Shown here: positions 36,751-43,878 of the stretch, in pieces
How the letters are laid out: each line of letters opens with the position of its first letter
Numbering within the stretch: the first letter of the stretch is position 1
NCBI RefSeq assembly: GCF_035013185.1
Contig: NZ_JAYGJO010000009.1
Span: 106,495-170,494, forward strand
Length of the DNA stretch: 64,000 nt
DNA from: Acerihabitans sp035013185
Lineage (GTDB): Bacteria; Pseudomonadota; Gammaproteobacteria; Enterobacterales; Enterobacteriaceae
Direction of reading: 5' to 3'
Position numbers and translations under genes: made by a program
Notes under the pieces: generated by a model
What the model was told of the DNA's origin: nothing
The model's database searches: none
Seen by the model: only the letters and a program-made list of their open reading frames with translations

Positions 36751-36796
36751 AATTGAAGTCTCCGATGAGCCGCCCCACAGGGCGGCTCCCTATGGG

Positions 36797-37315
36797 TTAT
36801 GCGGCGTCAGCCGAAGATGGATAGTCAGTGGTATTCTCGATTGCCTCGATGCCGGGCTGTGGTTCGATGCGGGTCATGCATACAGGGATCCAACCAGACC
36901 CCTCAAGCACCGACTCGGCAAATTCGGCGGTATCTTTGCGTTTCATCTTTTCTGCATCTCGGGCTTTGCCGGACTGGCCTGCGCTTTCAAGTTCGCCAAC
37001 GAGCTGGTCTTTGCTGATGCGGCTGAAATAATTGGCAGCGGTCGGATGCCACCACTCATGGATATCAAAATTTAACGCGGCCTCTACCGGTTCAAGTGAT
37101 GAATTTGTTAAATAAAAAACATCATTTAAACCTTTCTCTTGCCAAATCTTGGTTTCAATCCCACACTTATTATCTGCTACATTGCATATGCTAATGTATT
37201 GTTCACTGTCATTTTTCACAGCAACTAATGTAATTGGTTTTATTGCACTGATATTCTCATCTGCCATCGAAGGTAAGGTGGTAACCGTTAGAAGGATAAT
37301 AATAGTTTTTTTCAT
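36797..37315 (-). CDS. Chimeric ORF: immunity-like N-terminus fused to ParB-like tail
   Basis: 172 aa. Residues 1-76 (signal peptide MKKTIIILLTVTTLPSMA, then ENISAIKPITLVAVKNDSEQ up to LTNSSLEP) are about 84% identical to the start of the intact protein at 38288-39037. From residue 77 the sequence changes to one like the C-terminal segment of plasmid/phage ParB proteins (DIHEWWHPTAANYFSRISKDQLVG and VLEGSGWIPV). The DNA homology stops exactly at 37091. A good AGGAAAAA site precedes the ATG, so it could be made and exported, but the product is a recombination chimera and probably non-functional in either role. Confidence 0.75.
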   Translation of the reverse strand: MKKTIIILLTVTTLPSMADENISAIKPITLVAVKNDSEQYISICNVADNKCGIETKIWQEKGLNDVFYLTNSSLEPVEAALNFDIHEWWHPTAANYFSRISKDQLVGELESAGQSGKARDAEKMKRKDTAEFAESVLEGSGWIPVCMTRIEPQPGIEAIENTTDYPSSADAA

Positions 37316-37372
37316 TATGTTTTTCCTCATGTAAATATACTTCTCTGGAAGATATTTTTTCATTGCCCATTG
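37091..37372. repeat. Dispersed duplication, copy 1 (partner 38813-39094)
   Basis: About 282 bp, roughly 90% identical to 38813-39094. It covers the first 76 codons of the immunity-like gene, its ribosome site and the last codons (encoding LNGQ) of the hydrolase that lies upstream of the intact copy. It shows that a second effector-immunity cassette once stood here. Confidence 0.85.
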
Positions 37373-37612
37373 CGGTGGAAAGCCTGAAGCTGGTATCGTT
37401 GGCCCTGATTCAACTGTTGCTAATGCTTGTTTTGTATACCCATTTCAGGCAACTATTTCATGGTGTGGTAACTGCGAAATGTACCGCAGTTGATCCACCG
37501 GCCAAATCACCCACATATTGCACTTTTTATGTTAATCCAGCTTTACATAACATAAATTTATTTACAGACTAGCAATTATCAATATGTCCCCTTATCTTAC
37601 AATAGAGCGATC
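37373..37612. other. Intergenic remnant
   Basis: 240 bp with no gene. It begins right after the duplication end and contains a 39-bp stretch (37503-37541, ...TATGTTAATCCAGC) resembling 34967-35005. It includes the promoter region of the plus-strand gene at 37613. Confidence 0.4.
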
Positions 37613-38041
37613 ATGAAAAGGACTGCTATATTTACTGCCTCATTACTTCTTCAGCTTGCTGTGTTTCACGTTAGCGCCAACGAAAAAAACGGACCACTTT
37701 TTTACTGCACCACGGATGATGGCGATACTGTTTCAGTTGTAGAAAATGGAGACAAGTTAGAACTGAAAGTGAATAATGACTCATATTTGTCCAATGAAAG
37801 CATTAAGCAACTGAAACTAGATTACATAAAACAAACAAATAAAGACAGTGAATATAAAGTTATTAATTTTCACTCTAAAACGACTGAAATATATGTCGGG
37901 ACCAGTCGTGGTACACCAACGCAAGATCTACCCAATAGCAATGCTAGTATTTCTGAAAAGAACGACAGAAAAACCACATACTATCCTTGTACCCTCGGAG
38001 ATGAAGAAAATAATTTCGATTTATGGAAAAAAAGGGGCTAA
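37613..38041 (+). CDS. Small secreted protein, MliC-like in part
   Basis: 142 aa with a clear signal peptide (MKRTAIFTASLLLQLAVFHVSA, cleavage after ...VSA). The mature protein starts ENKxGPLFYCTTDDGDTVSV-like (FYCTTDDGDTVSVVENGDKL), which recalls the Cys-xxx-Gly beginning of membrane/periplasmic C-type lysozyme inhibitors (MliC/PliC), and has a second Cys near residue 128 that could pair with it. The similarity is only by eye. It is the only plus-strand gene in this stretch and ends in a hairpin terminator. Its setting among cell-wall hydrolase remnants makes a protective (immunity) role plausible. Confidence 0.6.
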   Translation: MKRTAIFTASLLLQLAVFHVSANEKNGPLFYCTTDDGDTVSVVENGDKLELKVNNDSYLSNESIKQLKLDYIKQTNKDSEYKVINFHSKTTEIYVGTSRGTPTQDLPNSNASISEKNDRKTTYYPCTLGDEENNFDLWKKRG

Positions 38042-38050
38042 CCCCTTTGT
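38029..38050 (+). terminator. Hairpin at the end of the secreted-protein gene
   Basis: AAAGGGG and CCCCTTT arms with loop CTAA around 38031-38048, overlapping the stop codon at the 3' end of the gene, followed by a weak T-stretch. Confidence 0.55.
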
Positions 38051-38062
38051 CAAAGGCTCTTA

Positions 38063-38227
38063 TTAAAGTTTGGCAATTCTGCTATTTATAACAGCAATGG
38101 TTTTGTCGTCATTCTTGCGTCGATAGAGCGTAAGCGCTCTCCGGTATGCCTTGAGCGCTTCAGTCTTATCCTTACAGCTGCATTATTCTTTGCTTAGCGG
38201 ATCATGATACCTGCCCCAACTATAGGC
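38063..38227 (-). pseudogene. Remnant of a second GH19-type effector C-terminus
   Basis: Reading the minus strand from 38227: AYSWGRYHDPLSKE, then an in-frame TAA, then CKDKTEALKAYRRALTLYRR and a tail ending KL before TAA at 38063. This parallels the last ~55 residues of the hydrolase at 39082 (AYSWGRYHDPLRRENGTDKN and AITAYQRSITLYQRR). It lies just downstream of the immunity-like gene, so it is the tail of a lost paralogous effector in a cassette array. Confidence 0.8.
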
Positions 38228-38287
38228 ATAAAAAATGCAAAACGGATCCTTTAGCGTTAGGCGTTATACGCTTTTTTTGAACCGGAG

Positions 38288-39037
38288 CTATTCGCTAGAA
38301 TGTGGTTGCGATTGGAATGGATATGCAACGTTTTCATCTACTGTTACACTAGTCGAAGACTTGTCGGTAAATGCAGGCCAATTATATGATTTTGTAGTGA
38401 ACTTCCAGGAATAATATTTTTTACCATCGTCAATGAATTTCAGATTTAAGATGCTCCAGTTTTCATCATGACAATGCGATGTTTTGGCGTAATCGGCTTC
38501 AGAAAAACACGCTCTTATCATCTCTTTTGATGAAAAAGGAATATTTTTAAATACTGTCTCATATGAACCATCATTATTGATCATCACAAAATCAGCATAT
38601 TCTTCCTCACGACCACCACCCGAATATGATGTTGCCCACTTCGAAACCAAAGCAACAGCTTGCTTTGATTTACTTAATGGATATAAAGCCGGATATATAT
38701 ATAATCCTTCTTTATTTAATTCCTCATCAGGACTAGTCGATTTGTTTTTTTCATCGAAGCGCCACAGACCCTCGTTGACATAAGCTCCATTATTATTTTT
38801 TATTTTTATAAGTTCAAGTGATGAATTTGTTAAATAAAAAACATCATTTAAACCTTTATCTTGCCAAATCTTGGTTTCAATCCCACACTTATTATCTGCT
38901 GCATTGCATATTCTAACGTATTGTGTACTGTCTTTTTTCACAGCAACTAATGCAATTGATTTTATTGCACTGATATTCTCATTTGCCATCGAAGGTAAGG
39001 TGGTAACCGTTAGAAGGAGAATAATAGTTTTTTTCAT
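38288..39037 (-). CDS. Secreted candidate immunity protein
   Basis: 249 aa with signal peptide MKKTIILLLTVTTLPSMA, so periplasmic. The mature part has KWATSYSGGGREEEYADFVM, IPFSSKEMIRACFSEADYAK and paired cysteines. I recall no named family with certainty. I chose the ATG at 39037 because AGGAAAAA lies seven bases upstream; an ATG five codons earlier is possible. It begins 45 bp after the stop of the GH19 hydrolase on the same strand, as an immunity gene follows a cell-wall-degrading T6SS effector, and its 5' part is duplicated at 37091 beside a chimeric copy. Immunity function is inferred from export, position and duplication. Confidence 0.7.
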   Translation of the reverse strand: MKKTIILLLTVTTLPSMANENISAIKSIALVAVKKDSTQYVRICNAADNKCGIETKIWQDKGLNDVFYLTNSSLELIKIKNNNGAYVNEGLWRFDEKNKSTSPDEELNKEGLYIYPALYPLSKSKQAVALVSKWATSYSGGGREEEYADFVMINNDGSYETVFKNIPFSSKEMIRACFSEADYAKTSHCHDENWSILNLKFIDDGKKYYSWKFTTKSYNWPAFTDKSSTSVTVDENVAYPFQSQPHSSE

Positions 39038-39094
39038 TATGTTTTTCCTCATATAAATATACTTAATTTGGAATTATTCTTTTATTGCCCATTG
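38813..39094. repeat. Dispersed duplication, copy 2 (partner 37091-37372)
   Basis: Intact-copy side of the ~282-bp duplication, spanning the end of the hydrolase gene, the spacer and the first 76 codons of the immunity-like gene. Confidence 0.85.
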
Positions 39095-40125
39095 AGATGA
39101 TCTATTTTCTCTTTTATATCAATCACTTTCCCTGACTCGCCGCGTCGTTGATAAAGGGTGATAGATCTTTGGTAAGCGGTGATTGCTTTCATTTTATTCT
39201 TATCCGTCCCATTTTCTCGCCTCAACGGATCATGATATCGGCCCCAACTATAGGCATATCCTCGGTAGTTATAAATCTCACTATCTTCAAATAAAAAACC
39301 CGTTTCCTTTTTTAGTACATTAAGATGCGCCGTTTTAAGTGTGGCTACCGCTATATCGAAACATTCAACCCTGTCATTATACCCATTAAAACCACCATTA
39401 ATAAGCGCGGTAACCATGTTAAAGTCATCATTTTTAGCAAACTTAATCACGTTTTTATTTACACAGTAAAACCAGAATGCTGATTTCACACAATGCGGAT
39501 ATTGAGCTATTTTATTTCTCGCAACTTCTCCAGATTCGAAATCTTCGCCAATATATTCACCATATTTTTTGTATACATCCTGCCATGTAAGTTGAATTAA
39601 CCCGCGTCCATACCACGGAGCATAAGGTTTATTCCTTCCACCAATTTCAGTTGTTCGTCTCAGGCCCATGCTTTCATGGCAACACTGTGCCAGAAAATGT
39701 GCTTTTTGGCGGCAGGTTGTCATTCCAAACTCCCGGAATCCTTCATTAAAGGCAGGTAAATACTGCTCCAGTGTGGCCTTGTTCGCATTCGGTGCTATTG
39801 CGCCAAGCTCTTCGAGCGTGATATCCCGGTTACAGGCACACCCGGACTTTGAGTTGAGCATCTCGAGAAATTCAAGAGGATGAAAATGCCATACGGATTG
39901 ATTTTCTGTGAACGGCGGAACCTTATCCATCCAGCGGGTGGCTTCCATAAACACCGCATTCGCCTTTTGTATGGGATCCCAGTTCTTTTTGTCAAAAAAC
40001 GTTGACCAGCGCGGATCTTTATCATGGCAGTGCCAGTCACTATCATGTTTTACCACCAGACGTCGCGTCAGTTCAGGGACCCCCATTGGTGACAGGTGCA
40101 ATGCCGCAAACAACCGTTTTCTCAA
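39082..40125 (-). CDS. GH19-like cell-wall hydrolase, 5'-truncated T6SS-type effector
   Basis: The frame gives 347 aa from a TTG codon, but an in-frame stop lies only 15 bases upstream at the edge of an IS605-type element, so the true start is probably lost. The N-terminal part (TRRLVVKHDSDWH, WDPIQKANAVFMEATRWMD, VWHFHPLEFLEML) resembles the linker found in T6SS peptidoglycan-degrading effectors. The chitinase/lysozyme GH19 core follows: FLAQCCHESMGLRRTTEIGG (likely catalytic Glu151 and Glu160) and WYGRGLIQLTWQDVYKKYG. A C-terminal ~70-residue helical tail (YQRSITLYQRRGE) ends the protein. It would cut peptidoglycan glycan strands. A secreted immunity-like gene follows. No signal peptide, consistent with T6SS delivery, but its missing N-terminus may have carried the delivery signal. 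Confidence 0.78.
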   Translation of the reverse strand: MRKRLFAALHLSPMGVPELTRRLVVKHDSDWHCHDKDPRWSTFFDKKNWDPIQKANAVFMEATRWMDKVPPFTENQSVWHFHPLEFLEMLNSKSGCACNRDITLEELGAIAPNANKATLEQYLPAFNEGFREFGMTTCRQKAHFLAQCCHESMGLRRTTEIGGRNKPYAPWYGRGLIQLTWQDVYKKYGEYIGEDFESGEVARNKIAQYPHCVKSAFWFYCVNKNVIKFAKNDDFNMVTALINGGFNGYNDRVECFDIAVATLKTAHLNVLKKETGFLFEDSEIYNYRGYAYSWGRYHDPLRRENGTDKNKMKAITAYQRSITLYQRRGESGKVIDIKEKIDHLNGQ

Positions 40126-40260
40126 GTGAACTACCCGCCCCTAAAGGGGCTAGGCTTCTAAGAGCAGATGTGTACCACCCTTATCTTTTTTGACGGTTGA
40201 CCGACTGCGTGCAGGGCTTTTGGCCTTACGCGTCTTACTTCCGGTTATCTGCCGTCCAGT
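40126..40260 (-). ncRNA. Predicted reRNA/omegaRNA of TnpB
   Basis: By analogy with characterised IS605 TnpB systems, the guide scaffold overlaps the 3' end of tnpB and ends at the element right end. Here the GCCCC-TAAA-GGGGC hairpin at 40137-40150 sits just before the boundary, and the guide would read into the flank from 40125 downward (TTGAGAAAACGGTTG). The 5' limit is a guess. Confidence 0.4.
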
Positions 40261-41526
40261 GGTTAACTCATTATCGTTAACCAACCCCGTTCCAGGGTTG
40301 AGAATAAATGCTATTCCTCGCTTCTTAATAACATATGCCGCATTGCGATCAGCATGATCAGTATGTCCACATGACGCGCAGATAAACGCACTTTGCGTTT
40401 TCCGGTTGTCCGGGTGAGTGTATCCACATAGGGAACACTCCTGACTTGTGTAAGCAGCAGAAATACGGAAACAGGCTTTACCTTCGGCTTTCGCTTTATA
40501 TTTCGTAAAGGCTTCTATACGATGCCAGCCAACATTAAGAATAGCTTTATTAAGGCCAGATTTTGCCTTGGCATGATTCGGCAGGTAATGCCCGGACTCG
40601 TCCTGTTTTGGCTTTGCCTTTTTGGTCATACGCTGGGTTTGCAGCGCCTCGAAGATAATCACGCTGGCACTGTTAACCAGCTTACGGCTGGTCTGGTGCG
40701 AAAAATCAGCACGGACATTGCCCTGTTTCGCATAGTAACAGGACAGGCGATATTTTGTTTTATTGCGCCGGTTACTGCCCTTCACCTGACGTGTCATTCT
40801 GCGCTGTAGGCGCTTAATGTATCGCGCTGATTGGGTAAGCTGTTTCTTTTGTTCGGCGCTGTGATCAAAACGCAGATCTCCGGCCTGTACTGGAATGCTA
40901 ACACCACGGTCTACGCCGAGCGTATTTTCTTCTAGCCATTCGCGGGAACTGCCAGCCAGCATAGCCAGATTATCCGCATAACCTGCCCCTTCTGGCTTAC
41001 CATTCTCATAACAGAAAGACACAAAATATTGTCCACGCTCCTTACGAATATACAACGAATTAGGCAGGTTAAACCGCCCGTGCGCCTTAAATGAAAGGTA
41101 GCCAATATTGTTGGTCTTTGAGCCGATAAACAGACGTATGTTGCCATCTGCGCAGGTATCGAACCGGAATAATTCGCGGGTTAGGTGCATACTGGCGCGA
41201 TCTGTTTTCGGATGGTGTTTTGGCCTACCACAAATTCCTTTCATGAATTTTTGATAGGTCTGATACCAGTTAACAGCAGCATTACGCAGGATTTGAGACG
41301 GGCATCCTGACAACCACGGTGTTAACTCCGCGTCTTTAAATTGTGCTGCAGTCTGGTCTACGGGCGCGTATGCCCCTATCGGGTAGTATTTACGGGCAAA
41401 CGTCCGGTAATACCGTTCCTCATCGCATTTAGCATTCCATATAAAACGTGCACAGCCCATCCACTGACTCAGCACCTGCTTTTGTGCTTCAGTAGGATGG
41501 GCGCGAAGTTTGATACCCGTTAACAT
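40150..41526 (-). CDS. tnpB: TnpB (IS200/IS605 OrfB), RNA-guided nuclease family
   Basis: 458 aa. Catalytic RuvC-like residues are in place: Asp206 (LGVDRGVS), Glu293 (VIIFEALQ) and Asp393 (HTDHADRNAA). The zinc finger has CSLC (364-367) and CASC (383-386). The N-terminal helix-turn-helix segment LRAHPTEAQKQVLSQWMGCA is typical. TnpB proteins use an omega/re-RNA read from the element's right end to cut DNA next to a transposon-specific motif, helping the element persist. The ORF appears intact and full length, so it may be active. No tnpA accompanies it. Confidence 0.93.
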   Translation of the reverse strand: MLTGIKLRAHPTEAQKQVLSQWMGCARFIWNAKCDEERYYRTFARKYYPIGAYAPVDQTAAQFKDAELTPWLSGCPSQILRNAAVNWYQTYQKFMKGICGRPKHHPKTDRASMHLTRELFRFDTCADGNIRLFIGSKTNNIGYLSFKAHGRFNLPNSLYIRKERGQYFVSFCYENGKPEGAGYADNLAMLAGSSREWLEENTLGVDRGVSIPVQAGDLRFDHSAEQKKQLTQSARYIKRLQRRMTRQVKGSNRRNKTKYRLSCYYAKQGNVRADFSHQTSRKLVNSASVIIFEALQTQRMTKKAKPKQDESGHYLPNHAKAKSGLNKAILNVGWHRIEAFTKYKAKAEGKACFRISAAYTSQECSLCGYTHPDNRKTQSAFICASCGHTDHADRNAAYVIKKRGIAFILNPGTGLVNDNELTTGRQITGSKTRKAKSPARSRSTVKKDKGGTHLLLEA

Positions 41527-41816
41527 GGTTTTGATGCCTTTTCGATGGCTAGCTTTACAACACCTGTGGCAAGAATTGTTAGCACCCGCTTGACCTCTCC
41601 CTAAAGAGGGAGGGTTGCGCGGGCATTTTGTTCAATGATCTCAGACTAAGAGAATTATTATTCTATGTTATTTGGTTTAAAATTAAGGGTTAAAATTCAG
41701 CATAAAAACAGTGAACTTAATATTAATTAAAATCGGGTTAATATCTTCATTCAGCATAATAAGGTAGGCTGAATGTAAAAATAGCCTACCCTGGATATGA
41801 CTTTTCGCATCATTGG
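41527..41816. other. IS left end and spacer with terminator-like hairpin
   Basis: Holds the left-end hairpin of the tnpB element, then AT-rich DNA. A hairpin GGTAGGCT (41763-41770) / AGCCTACC (41783-41790) lies just downstream of the minus-strand 93-aa gene and may end its mRNA. The same hairpin recurs at 42785-42812. Confidence 0.6.
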
Positions 41817-42098
41817 TTATCGACGTTGTGTCCAGGACGGTCCCATCGGCAGTTGGCCAATATTATGGCCGCTGTTACCTACGTGGGAGGGATTCATAGG
41901 AACATTAGGCATCCGAACATTGACTGGGCCATGATCGACCAAACGCAATGCCACATTTTGGACGGCAGCGCCTCCCGCGCTAACAATTGCCCCTGGAAGT
42001 CCAGCGGCTTTCGCGCCCGCACCGGCCCCAATCGCCATATCACGCGTGACAGAACAGACTAATTGCTTATTCTCAGACCCACTTGTACATCTAAACAT
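41817..42098 (-). CDS. Small glycine-rich candidate toxin
   Basis: 93 aa, no known family. The middle is a hydrophobic Gly/Ala stretch (AIGAGAGAKAAGLPGAIVSA) able to insert in membranes; the C-terminal half is Pro/Asn/Met-rich (MPNVPMNPSHVGNSGH) and ends GPSWTQRR. Its ATG lies three bases after the stop of the upstream membrane-protein gene (TAATCTATG), so the two are coupled. The pair is duplicated nearby, and in the second copy the toxin body has been deleted in frame while the membrane gene is kept, which suggests toxin and immunity. It could also be a bacteriocin-like peptide or a T6SS cargo. Function is inference. Confidence 0.55.
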   Translation of the reverse strand: MFRCTSGSENKQLVCSVTRDMAIGAGAGAKAAGLPGAIVSAGGAAVQNVALRLVDHGPVNVRMPNVPMNPSHVGNSGHNIGQLPMGPSWTQRR

Positions 42099-42101
42099 AG
42101 A

Positions 42102-42371
42102 TTAATTCCTTTTCTTAATGAAACGGTATATTAATAATATAATTATTGCACTGATCATGGTAATAAAAGAGGAGTAAAAAAAACTAATCACCTCTGCCTG
42201 AGTGATATTATCAAAAGTGAAGCCTCTTTCACAGAGATAAACATAAATATTGGAAAGAAATGGACCTAATAATATTGTATAGTATGCTTGCTTAGTTGAT
42301 TTTTTTATTATTAATGCTATAAATAAAAATGTTAGTACATATGTTATAGGAGTAAAAATATTAAATTCCAT
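42102..42371 (-). CDS. Small membrane protein, candidate immunity protein (copy 1)
   Basis: 89 aa with three predicted transmembrane helices: about residues 8-23 (TYVLTFLFIALII), 30-48 (YYTILLGPFLSNIYVYL) and 62-84 (FFYSSFITMISAIIILLIYRF), ending in a basic tail KKRN. It is about 70% identical to the protein at 42914-43183. Coupled to the downstream 93-aa gene by a three-base spacer. Small multi-helix membrane proteins encoded beside pore-forming peptides are often immunity proteins; that role is inferred. Confidence 0.6.
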   Translation of the reverse strand: MEFNIFTPITYVLTFLFIALIIKKSTKQAYYTILLGPFLSNIYVYLCERGFTFDNITQAEVISFFYSSFITMISAIIILLIYRFIKKRN

Positions 42372-42749
42372 GATTCACCACGCATATAATCCAAGACTAA
42401 CAATATTCTATCATGATTGACCAAGAAAATGTAATTGACGTTTTTATCAATAGATCTGTTACACAACTGCGCCATATTCATGTTTTTTTTAAAAAAAAGC
42501 ATTCTAATAAAAAAACGATTAATTTATAAGATGAATATTATAAGAAGCAGCCAAATCATTGGGAACAGTCGAGTTGGATAAAAATAATGACATTTGAAAA
42601 CAAGCACCATTATGTCTTGTAGAAGATACGTCGTCCCTAATTGAGATCATCATTATTACTAACCTTGATTACTGACCTTACATGATAAAAACACAAAAAA
42701 GCCCCAAAAAATAGGTTAAATCACACTGCACTTACCATGCAATCTTAAT
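42372..42749. other. AT-rich spacer between duplicated modules
   Basis: About 380 bp. The first ~120 bp belong to the duplicated upstream region of the membrane gene. The remainder is AT-rich with no supported gene; I see nothing recognisable in it. Confidence 0.4.
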
Positions 42750-42838
42750 AAAAAGCGGGTTAATGTCTTCATTCGGCCTAACAAGGTAGGCTGAATGTAA
42801 AAATAGCCTACCCTGGATATGACTTTTCGCATCATTGG

Positions 42839-42910
42839 TTATCGACGTTGTGTCCAGGAGGGTCCCATCGGCAGTTGGCCAATATTATGGCCGCTGTTAC
42901 AGCTAAACAT
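42839..42910 (-). pseudogene. In-frame deleted copy of the candidate toxin (23 aa)
   Basis: The ATG at 42910 sits in the same TAATCTATG context as the intact gene. The frame reads MFSCNSGHNIGQLPMGPSWT and then QRR and stop: two codons of the original start joined to the last ~20 codons, with the hydrophobic body removed and the frame preserved. Confidence 0.8.
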
Positions 42911-42913
42911 AGA

Positions 42914-43183
42914 TTAATTCATTTTTTTAATAAAACGATAAATGAAGAATATAATTATTGCACTGAACATGGTAATAAAAGAGGAGTGAAAAAAACTAAT
43001 CACCTCATCCTGAGTAATATTATTCAAAGTGAAGCCTCTTTCCCACAAATAAATATAGATATTTGACAAAAATGGACCAAATATTAATAAATAAAATGCT
43101 TTATTTGTTGTTCCGGCTTTCGTAATATCGAAAAACAAAGCTAACAATACATATGATAATGGAGTACCTATATTAAATTCCAT
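42914..43183 (-). CDS. Small membrane protein, candidate immunity protein (copy 2)
   Basis: 89 aa, paralogue of the protein at 42102-42371 with the same three-helix layout (LSYVLLALFFDI, FYLLIFGPFLSNIYIYL, FFHSSFITMFSAIIIFFIY) and tail KKMN. The central motif GPFLSNIY-YL-ERGFT-NIT is shared by both. It is followed by the deleted toxin copy. Retention of this gene without its partner fits an orphan immunity gene. The first helix region differs most, which could change specificity. Confidence 0.6.
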   Translation of the reverse strand: MEFNIGTPLSYVLLALFFDITKAGTTNKAFYLLIFGPFLSNIYIYLWERGFTLNNITQDEVISFFHSSFITMFSAIIIFFIYRFIKKMN

Positions 43184-43540
43184 AATTCACCACGCGATAT
43201 AATCCAAGGCTAACAATATTCTACCATGACTAAGCAGAAGGATATAATTTACGTTTTTAACAATAGACCAGTTACACGACTGCACTCTATCCATGTTGGC
43301 TTAAATAAAATCAATAGTACTCAACAGAGATTGTATCCGCCAATAAAATAAGCGGTGCGCACATTGACTTCCCTCCAGATACGAAAAAACCGGCTCGCTG
43401 GCCGGTTTCTTCACCCCAACGGCCAGTGAACTTAATCGCTGCGTTCGTGGTTGAGTTGTAGCGTATATATTACCTATGGTAGAGGAATACGTAAACCCTA
43501 TACGATAAGTATAAAAGGAGGGACTGTGGACAATAAAAAA
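43184..43540. other. Spacer between the island and the tRNA cluster
   Basis: Holds the end of duplication copy 2 and a bidirectional terminator at 43384-43410. No gene is supported. No integrase and no repeat of the tRNA-Pro 3' end were found, so an attachment site cannot be claimed. Confidence 0.5.
43384..43410. terminator. Bidirectional intrinsic terminator
   Basis: AACCGGC (43388-43394) / GCCGGTT (43401-43407), loop of six, flanked by A-run and T-rich side, able to stop transcription from either direction. Confidence 0.75.
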
Positions 43541-43575
43541 AGCAGCACGTCATGATAACGTGCTGCTTTTTTTAT
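43538..43575 (-). terminator. Terminator of the tRNA operon
   Basis: Ten-base arms AGCAGCACGT (43541-43550) and ACGTGCTGCT (43558-43567) with flanking A7 and T7 runs, about 50 bp beyond the 3' end of tRNA-Pro. It can work in both directions. Confidence 0.92.
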
Positions 43576-43622
43576 TTTACTGATCCTGTCCGAACATCAA
43601 TGGACAAAACCATTGGGGAATG

Positions 43623-43699
43623 TGGTCGGCGAGAGAGGATTCGAACCTCCGACCCACTGGTCCCAAACCAGTTGCGCTACCAAGCTGCGCTACTCGCCG
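43623..43699 (-). tRNA. proM: tRNA-Pro(TGG)
   Basis: 77 nt including encoded CCA. The acceptor CGGCGAG pairs with CTCGCCG; anticodon loop TTTGGGA gives TGG; the T-loop GGTTCGAATCC is canonical. Last gene of the argX-hisR-leuT-proM order seen in E. coli; its 3' side faces the accessory island. Confidence 0.97.
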
Positions 43700-43776
43700 T
43701 TTACTGCTTCACTCTTTAATACACAGCCTTGTGATGCCGCGCTTTTGTAACCTGACTACTTTTACACATGTGGTTG

Positions 43777-43863
43777 TGGTGCGAAGAGAGGGACTTGAAC
43801 CCTCACGTCCGTTAAGACACTAACACCTGAAGCTAGCGCGTCTACCAATTCCGCCACCTTCGC
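43777..43863 (-). tRNA. leuT: tRNA-Leu(CAG)
   Basis: 87 nt class II tRNA with long variable arm, encoded CCA, acceptor GCGAAGG/CTTCGC-type pairing and anticodon CAG in CTTCAGGTG. Very close to E. coli leuT. Confidence 0.97.
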
Positions 43864-43878
43864 ATCGCCACTAAATAT

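Larger units (their letters stand above)
40126..41640 (-). mobile_element. IS200/IS605-family element with tnpB only (IS1341-like)
   Basis: The element contains tnpB but no Y1 tnpA. Subterminal hairpins mark both ends: GCCCC-TAAA-GGGGC at 40137-40150 (right end) and CTCCCT-AAAG-AGGGAG at 41597-41612 (left end). The right end abuts the truncated hydrolase frame at 40125; the left boundary near 41640 is approximate. IS605 elements insert without target duplication, so exact ends cannot be fixed by eye. Confidence 0.8.
41725..42490. repeat. Tandem duplication copy 1 (partner 42750-43300)
   Basis: Covers the terminator hairpin, the 93-aa gene, the membrane-protein gene and its upstream region. 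Copy 2 keeps both ends and the membrane gene but lacks about 210 bp of the small gene. Limits are approximate. Confidence 0.85.
42750..43300. repeat. Tandem duplication copy 2 (partner 41725-42490)
   Basis: Includes hairpin 42785-42812, the deleted toxin copy and membrane-protein copy 2. Approximate limits set where similarity to copy 1 fades. Confidence 0.85.

Noticed and set aside
40522..40809. 95-codon plus frame inside tnpB
   Set aside because: Lies fully antisense to the intact tnpB frame; shadow frame.
43623..43699. tRNA-Pro 3' end as an attachment site
   Set aside because: No second copy of the tRNA end and no integrase gene found in the window.
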